Assembly (NCBI GenBank): GCA_964648365.1
Contig: CAZYLK010000005.1
Coordinates: 6,316-70,315, forward strand
DNA: 64,000 nt
Reading direction: 5' to 3'
Source of the DNA: SURF-32 sp964648365
Lineage (GTDB): Bacteria > Planctomycetota > Phycisphaerae > UBA1845
The position numbers were made by a program, and so were the translations under genes. The notes below the pieces were generated by a model. It made no database searches. It worked only from the letters and a program-made list of their open reading frames with translations, and had not been told where the DNA came from. This document shows positions 25,707 through 35,242 of the stretch, piece after piece; positions within the stretch are counted from its first letter, which is position 1, and the number at the start of each line of letters is the position of its first letter.

Positions 25707-27650
25707 TTACTTCTGTCGCTTCTGCTTTCTTGTCGCGCGTGTTGTCTTGCGAGCGGCTGACGCTGCGCCAGTGTCAAACAACTCCTCCAGAGCAGGCGCC
25801 TCGCCTCCATTGCGATCCACAACGACCGTATCCGGCAGCCGCAGACCGTTGTCATCCTCCTCCGCCTGCTTGATCACCTTTCCGCTATCATCGAACTCCA
25901 GGTCAGCGGCCTCTGTATGCGACTCCGCCAGCCGAACCAGGTTCTGGCGAAACTCCTCCTTGTTGATCACCGTAATCGCCCGGGCGGCTTCGACGACTTC
26001 ATTGATATACCGATGAAACACGTCGCGCCGCCGGCTGAAGTCTGTCTTTTTCTTCTTGCGCCGCAGCAGCGACCCCAGCCGCCGCCCGCATTCCGACAGG
26101 CCCAGCCGAACCTCTTTGCGAATCTCGTCGTAGTCGGCGATCGCCTCCTTGCCTTCGGACGTAAACGGCACCCAGACGCTGGCCATGTGGATCAGCACCA
26201 CCATCGGCGCCCGCGGCAGCGCTCCTGATGATTGCGACAGGCCGTACTTGTTCCAGCGCGTGTCGGTGACCGCCTTGTAGGTCGCACACGCCCCCTGCTG
26301 ATAGAGCAGCGGCACGCGGTTGGCGAAGCGGATGACGCGGGCCTGCACGTCCAGGTCTTTCTCGTCCACGTCCTCGTCGTGCCGGTCGCCGCCGAGTTCG
26401 CCGCCATAGGCGATGCCGACCTCGATCTGAAACGGGTTGCCGCGATAGACGACCGGGTCGCGGGTCACGGCCGTGTAGAACTCGGCTTTGATCCCCTTGG
26501 TCATGCCGCGCAGGATGCTCTCCGCCCCGATGGGCGCCAGGCAGTCCGTCGGCGGGGCCTTGAGCTTGGCCGCCTGCAGGGCCTTGTAGAGCTTCTCCGC
26601 CGTGGGGGGGTCGATCGAGCTGACCCAGGATTGCGCCGTCAGCCCGGCCGTCGCCACTATCTTCTGCGCCACGGCCGAACTGACGCGAGAAAACTCCGTC
26701 TGCAGAAACGCGCCCAGTTTCTTGGACTCGGTCTGCTTGAGCATCTTCATGAGCGTGCCGAGTTCGATGCCGTAGGGGTGGGGCTTGATCTCACGGGTGG
26801 CGGGCGGAAGCACATCCGTGCCCCGCGGATAGTCGATGACCGTCCCCGTGGGCGGATGGTAGATGATGCGGGCGTGCGGGTTCGCGATGGCGACCAGTTC
26901 GAGATACTCGTCCACGCTCTGCCGGCTGCGGTGGTAGTTGGCCACCAGTTCGATGCTGACTTCCGTACCGCTGGTCCAGTCCCGCTCTACAGTTTCTTCG
27001 GCGATGATGTCGGGCCGGTTCTTCTGCGTGTCGATCGCCAGCTTGTACTGGTGCGCCTGGGCTCGCGGACCGGTCTTGCTCACGATGCTGATCGGTTTGC
27101 CCGTCGTGATCAGGCCGTACATGCCGGCCGCGGAGATGCCGATGCCCTGCTGCCCGCGGGACATCTTGAGCCGGTGGAACTTTGAGCCGTACAGCAATTG
27201 CCCGAACACCCTCGGAATCTGCTGCTTGACGATGCCCGGCCCGTTGTCACGGACGGTGACGCGGAAGCGGTCCTCGTCGCGCTGCTGGATGTGAACGTCC
27301 ACATCGGGCAGAATCCCCGCCTCTTCGCAGGCATCGAGGCTGTTGTCGACGGCCTCCTTGACGGTGGTCAGCAGGGCCTTGCGCTTGTTGTCGAAGCCGA
27401 GCAGGTGGCGGTTCTTGGTGAAGAACTCCGAGACGGAGATTTCGCGCTGCTGCTTCGCCATCGACTCGGCGGTGGCCCGTTTGGGCTCTTTGCGCGAGGA
27501 GCGGGCGGTTGATGGTCTGGATGGTGCGATGCTGGGACTCTCCTGCGGCGTGGGATCGGCGGTCAGCACTCCGCCCGAGGGCGAGAATGGCAGTGTCATC
27601 TGGTCGGCCGGGTTGTCGCTGCGGCCGGTTCGGCCCTCGTGTTCCACCAT
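25707..27650 (-). CDS. top6B: DNA topoisomerase VI subunit B
   Basis: 647 residues. This is the ATPase subunit that closes on DNA and drives strand passage. The GHKL fold is visible: EAVDNSLDA (N box), RVTVRDNGPGI (G1 box) and SRGQQGIGISAAGMYG (G2 box). The transducer domain follows (SYHRSRQSVDEYLELVAIANPHA is the start of the middle region). ATG 27650 is used, though ATGs further in would still retain the GHKL core (MAKQQREISVSEFFTKNRH). The tail is Arg/Lys/Thr-rich and disordered. It is transcribed away from dnaA, whose ATG is 266 bases off. Confidence 0.93.
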   Translation of the reverse strand: MVEHEGRTGRSDNPADQMTLPFSPSGGVLTADPTPQESPSIAPSRPSTARSSRKEPKRATAESMAKQQREISVSEFFTKNRHLLGFDNKRKALLTTVKEAVDNSLDACEEAGILPDVDVHIQQRDEDRFRVTVRDNGPGIVKQQIPRVFGQLLYGSKFHRLKMSRGQQGIGISAAGMYGLITTGKPISIVSKTGPRAQAHQYKLAIDTQKNRPDIIAEETVERDWTSGTEVSIELVANYHRSRQSVDEYLELVAIANPHARIIYHPPTGTVIDYPRGTDVLPPATREIKPHPYGIELGTLMKMLKQTESKKLGAFLQTEFSRVSSAVAQKIVATAGLTAQSWVSSIDPPTAEKLYKALQAAKLKAPPTDCLAPIGAESILRGMTKGIKAEFYTAVTRDPVVYRGNPFQIEVGIAYGGELGGDRHDEDVDEKDLDVQARVIRFANRVPLLYQQGACATYKAVTDTRWNKYGLSQSSGALPRAPMVVLIHMASVWVPFTSEGKEAIADYDEIRKEVRLGLSECGRRLGSLLRRKKKKTDFSRRRDVFHRYINEVVEAARAITVINKEEFRQNLVRLAESHTEAADLEFDDSGKVIKQAEEDDNGLRLPDTVVVDRNGGEAPALEELFDTGAASAARKTTRATRKQKRQK

Positions 27651-27916
27651 CCCTGGCGCTCCCTTCCGGGGCGTGCGGATCGTAGCACGCCTCCCGTCCC
27701 CTTCAAGGCGAGGCCGCACCCTCGACGATTCGCCCCGCCCGTCCGGCGGGTGGTCCGGCCCGGTTCCCCGCGCGCCGAACCGGGTGTGAATTCTGCTGGT
27801 CGGTCGGGGGGAATACTGGTACTATAGCGCCATCGCGCGGTTCGGCCGCCCGCTGGCGCGCCGCCTCTCACGCTGGTTCAGCATCACGGCAGCGCGGAGT
27901 CTGACTGTACGCAACA

Positions 27917-29260
27917 ATGGCCTCGATCAGTCCGACCATCTGGGAGGACGTGCTGGGTTACCTGCGCGTCCATTCGCCTGATTTGATGCGGGCCTGGTTC
28001 GATCAACTCGAACCGCAGGCGGCGTCGAACGGCGTGCTGCTCGTACGCGCCCGCAACGCGGCCCAGCTCAAGTATCTCCGCCAGCACTGCCAGCAGCCCT
28101 TCAGCGAAGCCGCCCAGGCGGCGACCGGGCGCCTCGTGACCGTCGAGTTCGAGGTGTCGGAATCCGGCGAAACCGCGGCGGATGATCCATCGCTCCAGGA
28201 TCCGCTCGACGGCGTGTCGGATATCCCGCTGAATGCTGACTTTACGTTCGGAAACCTGGTCACCGGGCCGTTCAACCGGCTGGCGCACGCGGCCGCGGTG
28301 GCCGTGGCCACCTCGCCGGGCCGGGCCTACAACCCGCTGTTCATTCACGGCGACGTCGGCCTGGGCAAGACGCACCTGTTGCAGGCGATTTGCGCCGACG
28401 CGGCTGAGCGGCACAATGGGCTGGTCTGCTGCTACCTCTCCTGCGAAAAATTCATCAATCACTTTATCAGCGCCGTCGAGCGCGGCGAACTGAATCGCTT
28501 CCGTCATGTCTATCGGCGCGTCGAGGTGCTGGTCATTGACGATATTCAGTTCCTGGCCGAGGGCGAACGCAGCCGCGAGGAGTTCTTCCACACCTTCAAC
28601 GCGCTGCACCAGACGGGGCGGCAGATCGTGCTCTCGGCGGACTCGCCGCCGAGCGAGATCCGCAATCTGGAGGAGCGACTCAGCAGCCGGTTCAACTGCG
28701 GCCTGGTCACCATGGTCGAAAAACCCGACGTCGAGACGCGGATGGCCATCGTGCGCAAGAAGGCTCGTCTGCGGTGCATCGAGGTGCCGGAGGAGGTGGT
28801 CGAGCTGATCGCCACACAGGTCACGTCCAACACGCGGGAACTGGAAGGCGCCATCACACGGGTCGACGCACACTGCCAGACGCTGCGGGAGCCGATCACG
28901 CTGGCCAGCGCTCGCGCCGCCCTGGGCGAGCCTGGCGTTCGAATACTGAAGATCCCGACGATCATGGACGTGGTGACGCGCGAGTTTGACGTCAAGGTCT
29001 CGGACTTGCAGAGCAAGCGCCGTTCGCGGGCCGTGGCGCTGCCGCGGCACGTCTATATGTATCTGGCGCGGAAGCTTACGTCGCACAGCCTTGAGGAGAT
29101 CGGCGGCTACGTCGGCGGGCGGGATCACAGCACCGTCCTGCACAGCATCCGCGCCGTCGAAGACCTGATGGTGACCGATCCTGATCTGCGCGCGGTCGTC
29201 GCCGACCTGACCCGGCGCCTGGAGGGGCGAAAGCGTGACGCTTCAGATTCCGGACTCTGA
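27917..29260 (+). CDS. dnaA: Chromosomal replication initiator protein DnaA
   Basis: 447 residues. DnaA binds oriC boxes and opens the duplex. Domain I is about residues 1-75; the AAA+ domain has Walker A GDVGLGKTHLL (near 145), Walker B VLVIDDIQFL and sensor-like LSSRFNCGL. The C-terminal DNA-binding domain carries the family signature GGRDHSTVLHSI near residue 410. It is the first gene of the rightward dnaA-dnaN-DUF721-gyrB series. Confidence 0.97.
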   Translation: MASISPTIWEDVLGYLRVHSPDLMRAWFDQLEPQAASNGVLLVRARNAAQLKYLRQHCQQPFSEAAQAATGRLVTVEFEVSESGETAADDPSLQDPLDGVSDIPLNADFTFGNLVTGPFNRLAHAAAVAVATSPGRAYNPLFIHGDVGLGKTHLLQAICADAAERHNGLVCCYLSCEKFINHFISAVERGELNRFRHVYRRVEVLVIDDIQFLAEGERSREEFFHTFNALHQTGRQIVLSADSPPSEIRNLEERLSSRFNCGLVTMVEKPDVETRMAIVRKKARLRCIEVPEEVVELIATQVTSNTRELEGAITRVDAHCQTLREPITLASARAALGEPGVRILKIPTIMDVVTREFDVKVSDLQSKRRSRAVALPRHVYMYLARKLTSHSLEEIGGYVGGRDHSTVLHSIRAVEDLMVTDPDLRAVVADLTRRLEGRKRDASDSGL

Positions 29261-29671
29261 TCTTCGACCGGGGACGCAGCGGTTCAGGCTCCCGCGCCGG
29301 CGCTCCGCCGTCCGGTCGCGGCGGCCCTGTCGTGTCGCGCCGGCCGGCTCGACCAAAGGCCTGCGGGCTGCGGCCAGGGCTGGTTTCGCGGATGCGATCC
29401 GTGACCCGATCCTGTCCGCGGGCCGGCGATTGTCCACACGGGCCGGGGCTGTCGCACCGGCGCTGTGGTCAGCCGACGGGTACTCCACAGCATCACGCAC
29501 GCGAACCTCACAGCCTTCGCGGGTGCGTTTGACCTCGCAACGTCCACCGCCACAAGGCGTTGCGGGTTTTGGCCTGCCGCTTCGCACAGACTTGACAGGT
29601 TCTAGCTCGACTACGGGTTTTACCATAAACTATTCCGGAAGAGCGGATCAATTACTGGAGCCACACTCGCC
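29261..29671. other. Putative replication origin (oriC) between dnaA and dnaN
   Basis: A 411-base gap without credible gene. It holds one good DnaA-box-like 9-mer, TTGTCCACA at 29430-29438 (one change from TTATCCACA), and a second weaker TACTCCACA at 29481-29489. An AT-richer stretch (29608-29660, GGGTTTTACCATAAACTATT) could be the unwinding element. A TTGACA hexamer at 29592-29597 may be a -35 box for dnaN. The number of boxes is low, so this is tentative. Confidence 0.45.
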
Positions 29672-30769
29672 ATGAAGCTACGCGTCAATCGACAGGAACT
29701 GGCCACCGCACTGTCCGCCGTATCGTCGGTGGTGGCTTCGCGGACGCCCAAGCCGGTGTTGCAGTGCGTGCGCGTGGATGCACGGCCTGATCACCTGCTG
29801 CTTTCCTGCACGGATCTGGAGGTCGGACTGCGATACTCCGTCACTCAGGTCGAGGTGGAGCAGCCCGGAGAGATGCTCCTGCGGGCGGAAACGCTGGCCA
29901 AGATCACCCGTGAATCGGCGGATGAAATCCTACTGATGGAGGGAACCGACCGGCTGCTCCACATCCGCGGTGCGGACAGCCATTTTCAGATCATCGCGTC
30001 GGAGTTGGAGGAGTTCCCGTCCGTACCCGAGATGAAGGGTGAACCCCAATTCCGCATCCAGACCGACAGTCTGCGGCGCCTGTCGGAGTGGACGCTGTTC
30101 GCCTGCGCCCGCGAGAGCACCCGCTATGCCATCAATGGCGTGCTCTTCGTCGTCAAAGACCGGCTGCTGGCCATTGCCACCGACGGCCGCCGCCTCTCGA
30201 AGGGCGCCGCGGAGATTGACCGGTTGAGCGACGCGGACATTCCCAGCGTGATCGTGCCCACCAAGGCCCTGGCCCTGGTGAAGGGGTTCGCCGGCGAAGG
30301 GGACGAGCCGATCGGCATTCAGATCGCCGAGAACCAGATGATTCTGCGCGTGGCCCAGGCTACCGTCAGCACGGCCCTGATCGAGGGTCACTTTCCCAAG
30401 TACGAGGATGTGATCCCGCGCGACAACGACCGCCGGGCGGAGCTCGAGACGGTCGGGTTTCTCAGCGCGCTGCGTCAGGCGGCGCTGCTGACCAACGAGG
30501 AGTCCAAGGGGGTTCGGCTGAGCTTCACGGCGGATCGGCTGGTGCTGTCCAGCCGGGCGCCGGAGCAGGGCGAGGCGGAAATCGCCATGCCGGTGAAGTT
30601 TACCGGCGAGCCGGTGGACATTGGCTTCAACCCGCACTTCCTGATCGAGGCGCTGAAGATCGCCCGGAACGAGCGCGTCGTGTTTCGATGCTCCACGCCG
30701 CAGCGACCCGGCCTGCTCGAACTGGATGAGGATTTCATCTACGTGATCATGCCGGTAACGTTGTCGTAG
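29672..30769 (+). CDS. dnaN: DNA polymerase III sliding clamp, beta subunit
   Basis: 365 residues with the three-domain clamp pattern. It starts MKLRVNRQELATALSAVSSV. Typical stretches are LLLRAETLAKITRES, FACARESTRYAINGVLF, VIVPTKALALVKGFAGE and the terminal FIYVIMPVTLS. The clamp tethers the replicative polymerase to DNA. It is followed after nine bases by the DUF721 gene. Confidence 0.96.
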   Translation: MKLRVNRQELATALSAVSSVVASRTPKPVLQCVRVDARPDHLLLSCTDLEVGLRYSVTQVEVEQPGEMLLRAETLAKITRESADEILLMEGTDRLLHIRGADSHFQIIASELEEFPSVPEMKGEPQFRIQTDSLRRLSEWTLFACARESTRYAINGVLFVVKDRLLAIATDGRRLSKGAAEIDRLSDADIPSVIVPTKALALVKGFAGEGDEPIGIQIAENQMILRVAQATVSTALIEGHFPKYEDVIPRDNDRRAELETVGFLSALRQAALLTNEESKGVRLSFTADRLVLSSRAPEQGEAEIAMPVKFTGEPVDIGFNPHFLIEALKIARNERVVFRCSTPQRPGLLELDEDFIYVIMPVTLS

Positions 30770-30778
30770 GAGGTGGCG

Positions 30779-31198
30779 GTGAGCAGGCAGCGCGACGTGC
30801 TGCGGCGGGTTCATCAGAACGCGACCGCCGATCGACCCCGGTTCGAGGATCTGGATCCCTCGGATCCGCACGAGCGCGGCCGGACCGTCCACGCGGCGGC
30901 GCTGATCCAGGGGTACGTTCAGCGTGCCCGGGAGGTGGGGCAGCAGGCGCAGCGCATCGCCGCGGCGCTGTCGGATACGGTCGACGCGGAGTTTAGAATG
31001 CACTGCCGCGTCGGCGGTGTGCGCGACGGTACGTTGACGATCTGCGTGGACGCAGCCGGACGCGTGTATCCGCTGCGGATGAAATGGATGATGGTGATCC
31101 GTCGTCGGCTGCAGCGCGAGGCCGGCGTCGCGCCCGTGCGAAGGGTCGCGTTTGAACAGGGATTGGACGGTGCGCCTGTCGGGTGCGCCGACGAGTGA
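30779..31198 (+). CDS. DUF721 (DciA-like) protein
   Basis: 139 residues from GTG 30779, chosen because GGAGGT (30769-30774) lies at proper distance; GTG 30773 sits inside that site. The C-terminal half (residues 60-120) shows the DUF721 pattern (VGGVRDGTLTICVDAAGRVYPLRMKWMMVIRRRLQREAG). DUF721 proteins include DciA, which loads the replicative helicase in many bacteria, and the family often sits near dnaA, dnaN and gyrB. The helicase-loader role is inferred from family and context. Its stop overlaps the gyrB start (TGATG). Confidence 0.82.
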   Translation: MSRQRDVLRRVHQNATADRPRFEDLDPSDPHERGRTVHAAALIQGYVQRAREVGQQAQRIAAALSDTVDAEFRMHCRVGGVRDGTLTICVDAAGRVYPLRMKWMMVIRRRLQREAGVAPVRRVAFEQGLDGAPVGCADE

Positions 31199-33852
31199 TG
31201 CCAGGTATGGCGGACGTAAACGAACGTGTGGTTGACGTGGCCGAGGCTGCCGGCGCAACGCCTCCCGGGTCGGGGGGCGGCCCGCCGCTGGTCGCTTCCG
31301 GCGGCTACGATGAAAACAACATTACGGTGCTGGAAGGGCTGGAGGCCGTCCGGCACCGGCCCGCGATGTACATCGGCGGCACCGGGATCAGCGGGCTGCA
31401 CCACCTTGTCTACGAAGTGGTCGACAACTCGGTGGACGAGGCGCTGGCCGGCTACTGCAACCGGATCGTCGTCCGGCTGCTCAACGACGGAAGTTGCAGC
31501 GTCACCGATAACGGGCGCGGCATCCCGGTCGGCCCGAAGCAGAGCGAAAACCCGATGCTCGACGGCAAACCCGCCCTCGAGATCGTCATGACCGTGCTCC
31601 ATGCGGGCGGCAAGTTCGATAAGGGCAGCTATAAGGTCTCCGGCGGGTTGCACGGCGTCGGCGTCAGTGTGGTTAACGCGTTGTCCGAATGGTTGCGGGT
31701 GGAAGTCGGCCGGGACGGCAAGCGCTATCTGATGACCTTCGCCCGCGGCGACATCGACGCGGCGCTCACCTCCGTGCCGGATGCGGCGTTTCGCGGCACG
31801 CACGTCTGGTTCAAGCCCGATCCGAAGATCTTCCCGGACTGCGAGTTCCGCTACGAGACGCTCCAGACGCGGCTGCGGGAGCTGGCGTTCCTCAACGACG
31901 GGTTGCGCATTCGGCTCATCGACGAGCGGGCCGACAAGGAGCAGGAAAGCGAGTTCTACTTCCGCGACGGCTTGCGCGAGTTCTGCCGTCACCTGGTCGG
32001 CGGCAGCGAGTTGTTGCACAACGACGTGATCTTCCTGAAGGCGTCGGACGAGACGAGCGGACTCGGGTGCGAAGTGGCGCTGCAGTGGACGGACGCCTAC
32101 AACGAAAACCTGCTCTGCTACGCCAACAACATCCACAACGTGCATGGCGGCGTGCATCTGTCCGGCTTGAAGTCATCGATCACGCGCGTGGCCAACAACT
32201 ACGCCAAGAACAACAACCTCATCAAGGGCAACACCACCGTCGTCGGCGACGACTGGCGCGAGGGTCTGACCGGCATCATTTCGGTCAAGGTTCCCGAGCC
32301 GCAGTTCGAGGGGCAGACGAAGGTCAAGCTGCTCAATCCGGAAGTCGAGTCGTACGTTCAGCAGACCGTCAACGAAATGCTCGGCGCATGGTTCGAGGAA
32401 CACCCCACTGACGCGAAGAAAGTCGCCGCCAAGGGCGTGCAGGCCGCGCAGGCGCGGGAAGCCGCCCGCAAGGCGCGGGATCTGGCCCGCAAAAGCGTGC
32501 TGAGCGGGGGGGGGCTGCCCGGCAAGCTGTGGGACTGTCGCAGCCGCAAGGCGGACGAGACGGAGATCTACTTCGTCGAGGGCGATTCGGCCGGCGGCAT
32601 CGCCAAGCAGGGGCGCGATTCGTACGTGCAGGCGATCCTGCCGCTTAAGGGCAAGATCCTTAACGTCGAGAAAGCCCGCATCGACAAGATGCTCTCCCAC
32701 GATGAAATCACGAAAATCATCTCGGCGATGGGTTGCGGCATCGGCAAGGAAGACTTCGACGTCGAGAAACGCCGCTACGGCAAGCTGATCATCATGACCG
32801 ACGCCGACGTGGACGGCTCGCACATCCGCACGCTGCTGTTGACCTTCCTGTTCCGTCACATGCGCCCGCTGATCGAGGAGGGGCGCGTGTACGTCGCCCA
32901 GCCGCCGCTGTACCAGGTGCGAAAAGGCAAGCATGTTGAATACGTCATTGATGATCGGGCGCTCAACGCCAAACTGACCGAACTGGCGCTGCAGGGGCTG
33001 TCGCTGCTGGTCCGCGACCGCGACGGCGGCGACCGCGCGTTCGAAAGGCAGCAGCTTGCCGAGGTGATCGGCCTGTTGGACGGGCTGGAGGCGCACACGC
33101 GGGTGCTGGCGCGGCGGGGCCTCTCTTTCCAGCAGATGGTCACGCAGCATCGCGATCCTCAGCGCGGCCTTCCCCGCATCCTGGCGCTGATCCACCGCCC
33201 GGAGGAAGACATGCCGGAGAAGCGGCTGCTGTTTTCCGAGGCGGAACTGGAGCCGCTCCACGCGGAGGAGGCGGCCGGCGACAAGGACGTCCTGCTGACC
33301 GACGCGCGGCGGCTCATGCTGGAGCTGGCCGGCGAAGGCAGCGAAAACGGTGAGCCGCGCGAACTCAACCCGCATCGGATCGTGTACCAGGCGCTGGTCA
33401 CCACGCCGGAGATCGAGCGGATCCTGCAGCGCATCGAGGCGCTGGGCCTGGCCGCGTCCGACCTCTTCCTGACCCGCGAGGAACTGGTCACCGGCGAGCT
33501 GCCGCCGGCCAAGTTCATCCTCCAGCCGGAAGGCGGCGACCCGGTCGAGCTGGACAACCTCGCCCAGGTGGCCGAGGGCGTCCGCGACCTGGGGCGCAAG
33601 GGCCTGGCGATCAAACGCTTCAAAGGTCTGGGCGAGATGAACGCCGACGAACTGTGGGAAACCACCATGGATCCGGCCGTGCGCACGCTGCGCCGCGTGA
33701 ACATTTCCGACGACATGGAAGACCTCGAACAGGCCGACATCGACGCCGCTGAAGCTGACCGCGTCTTCTCCCTTCTGATGGGCGACAACGTCGAGAAGCG
33801 CCGCCGCTTCATCGAGGAAAACGCGGCGACGGTGAAGAACCTGGACGTGTAG
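31198..33852 (+). CDS. gyrB: DNA gyrase subunit B
   Basis: 884 residues from ATG 31198 (ATG 31207 is nearly equivalent). It has GHKL ATPase motifs VDNSVDEALAGYC, VTDNGRGIPVG and SGGLHGVGVSVVNALS, and a Toprim domain with VEGDSAGG, LPLKGKILNVE and IIMTDADVDGSHIRTL. It ends with GLGEMNADELWETTMDP, the B-subunit tail that contacts GyrA. Length is greater than the usual 640, because about 200 extra residues (between PPLYQVRKGKHVEY and VYQALVTTPEIE) are inserted in the Toprim region, as in many Gram-negative GyrB proteins. gyrA is not in the window. Confidence 0.96.
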   Translation: MPGMADVNERVVDVAEAAGATPPGSGGGPPLVASGGYDENNITVLEGLEAVRHRPAMYIGGTGISGLHHLVYEVVDNSVDEALAGYCNRIVVRLLNDGSCSVTDNGRGIPVGPKQSENPMLDGKPALEIVMTVLHAGGKFDKGSYKVSGGLHGVGVSVVNALSEWLRVEVGRDGKRYLMTFARGDIDAALTSVPDAAFRGTHVWFKPDPKIFPDCEFRYETLQTRLRELAFLNDGLRIRLIDERADKEQESEFYFRDGLREFCRHLVGGSELLHNDVIFLKASDETSGLGCEVALQWTDAYNENLLCYANNIHNVHGGVHLSGLKSSITRVANNYAKNNNLIKGNTTVVGDDWREGLTGIISVKVPEPQFEGQTKVKLLNPEVESYVQQTVNEMLGAWFEEHPTDAKKVAAKGVQAAQAREAARKARDLARKSVLSGGGLPGKLWDCRSRKADETEIYFVEGDSAGGIAKQGRDSYVQAILPLKGKILNVEKARIDKMLSHDEITKIISAMGCGIGKEDFDVEKRRYGKLIIMTDADVDGSHIRTLLLTFLFRHMRPLIEEGRVYVAQPPLYQVRKGKHVEYVIDDRALNAKLTELALQGLSLLVRDRDGGDRAFERQQLAEVIGLLDGLEAHTRVLARRGLSFQQMVTQHRDPQRGLPRILALIHRPEEDMPEKRLLFSEAELEPLHAEEAAGDKDVLLTDARRLMLELAGEGSENGEPRELNPHRIVYQALVTTPEIERILQRIEALGLAASDLFLTREELVTGELPPAKFILQPEGGDPVELDNLAQVAEGVRDLGRKGLAIKRFKGLGEMNADELWETTMDPAVRTLRRVNISDDMEDLEQADIDAAEADRVFSLLMGDNVEKRRRFIEENAATVKNLDV

Positions 33853-33865
33853 CAGAGGAATCGCG

Positions 33866-33893
33866 AATGTCGAAGAGCGAATAACGAATGAAG
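33866..33893. repeat. R2-like repeat
   Basis: GAATGTCGAAGAGCGAATAA followed by CGAATGAA: diverged copies of the ATTCG unit, in reverse orientation, directly after gyrB. Confidence 0.6.
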
Positions 33894-33939
33894 ATTGGCG
33901 CGGCGGCTAGGAGGTATTCGCGGCCGGGATAGGCTACCA

Positions 33940-33975
33940 GAACCGCGACCGTGAGGGAGCGGCCGGCTCGCGGTA
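33940..33975. repeat. R3 repeat arm
   Basis: CCAGAACCGCGACCGTGAGG followed by GAGCGGCC: an R3 arm like the left arm at 25571, about 100 bases ahead of the ATPase start. Confidence 0.7.
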
Positions 33976-34051
33976 GATTGTGCCGGGCGACCGTGGCGCC
34001 GCACGAGCCGACGGCACTTGGCCGCTTTCAGCGAGATTGGTGCGGGAAACG

Positions 34052-35242
34052 ATGCTGCTTAACAATCTGCAGCTCGATGGCTTGCTGTCCTTCGCTCCGG
34101 GCAGCCCGGCAGTCGAACTCACTCCATTGAATGTGCTCATCGGCCCCAACGGCGTTGGTAAGACGAACTTCATTGAAGCCGTGGAACTGCTCCACGCGGC
34201 ACCCACCGACCTGCGGAACGCGATTCGACTCGGCGGGCGCCCGGCCGACTGGTTTTGGCACGGTAATGATCCAGGCACCGGTGCGCAGATTCAGGCTGAC
34301 CTTGGGGCCTCGGACGACGTTCCGGTGTTGCGTTATGCGATCCGGTTCGGCGACAACGCAGGCAGCATGATCATCAGCGGGGAAACGCTGGGTATCGGCG
34401 GGAGCGACTGCAATGAGGAGACCGCGGCTGGATCCCTTTATTGCTTCAGGGGAGGACGGGCTCAGATCAGAATGGTCGCCGGCGGCGATGGCAATGCGAT
34501 CCGTCAAGACAGAGAACTGAAACGCGAGACGCTCGACATCCGGCAGTCGGTCCTCTCGCAGCAGCAGGATCTGGAGCTCTATCCGGAACTGACCCTGACA
34601 GGGCGGCGCTTCCGGGCGATTCAGATCTTCCGCGAGTGGAGCTTCGGCCGCTCCTCCTCGCTTCGTTCGCCGCAGCCGTCCAACCTCCCCACCGACAGTG
34701 TTCTGCCGCAACTTGGTAACCTGGCATTGGTGCTCAACGATCTGGAGCATCGGCCGGTCTGGCCCCGCTTCAACGAACTGATGCGGCGGTTTCTACCACG
34801 CTTCTCCCGCCTGACGACGAAGGTCTCCGGCGGCTCGGTGCAGGTCTACCTGCACGAGGAGGGATTGAGTCTCCCGGTTCCCGCCACGCGCCTTTCGGAT
34901 GGGACATTGCGCTTCCTCGCTCTGCTGTCGATCCTGCTCAACGCGGAGTCGGCGTCGCTCATCTGCATCGAGGAGCCGGAACTGGGCCTGCACCCCGATG
35001 CGATGGCCCTGCTGGCGGAACTGCTGCTCGAAGCCTCGTCGAAGACGCAGATCATCGTGACGACCCACTCGGATGCACTTGTCTCCGACCTGACACCCCG
35101 GGCGGAATCGGTCCTCGTCTGCGAATACGGCTCGCTCGGCACTGAACTGCATCGCCTCGACAGTGACCGGCTCCGATTCTGGCTGGACAAGTACCGTCTG
35201 GGTGAAATCTGGCGGCTTGGCAAGCTGGGGGGGAACCCCTGA
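34052..35242 (+). CDS. AAA_21-type ATPase (RecF/OLD-like), partner of DUF4276
   Basis: 396 residues from ATG 34052. It begins with the SMC/RecF-like strand LNNLQLDGLLSF. Then come Walker A LIGPNGVGKTNFIEAVELL, the signature-like TRLSDGTLRFLALL, Walker B ASLICIEEPELGLHPDAM and H-loop IIVTTHSDALVSDL. This is the ABC-type ATPase fold of the AAA_21 group used by OLD nucleases, retrons and many defence systems. The stop TGA overlaps the next frame (C-TGA), so the DUF4276 partner is translationally coupled. It lies 200 bases after gyrB but is probably not part of the replication block, because an R3 repeat separates them. Confidence 0.85.
   Translation: MLLNNLQLDGLLSFAPGSPAVELTPLNVLIGPNGVGKTNFIEAVELLHAAPTDLRNAIRLGGRPADWFWHGNDPGTGAQIQADLGASDDVPVLRYAIRFGDNAGSMIISGETLGIGGSDCNEETAAGSLYCFRGGRAQIRMVAGGDGNAIRQDRELKRETLDIRQSVLSQQQDLELYPELTLTGRRFRAIQIFREWSFGRSSSLRSPQPSNLPTDSVLPQLGNLALVLNDLEHRPVWPRFNELMRRFLPRFSRLTTKVSGGSVQVYLHEEGLSLPVPATRLSDGTLRFLALLSILLNAESASLICIEEPELGLHPDAMALLAELLLEASSKTQIIVTTHSDALVSDLTPRAESVLVCEYGSLGTELHRLDSDRLRFWLDKYRLGEIWRLGKLGGNP

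Noticed and set aside
27651..27916. Replication origin upstream of dnaA
   Set aside because: No TTATCCACA-like 9-mer was found there. The gap after dnaA is the better candidate.
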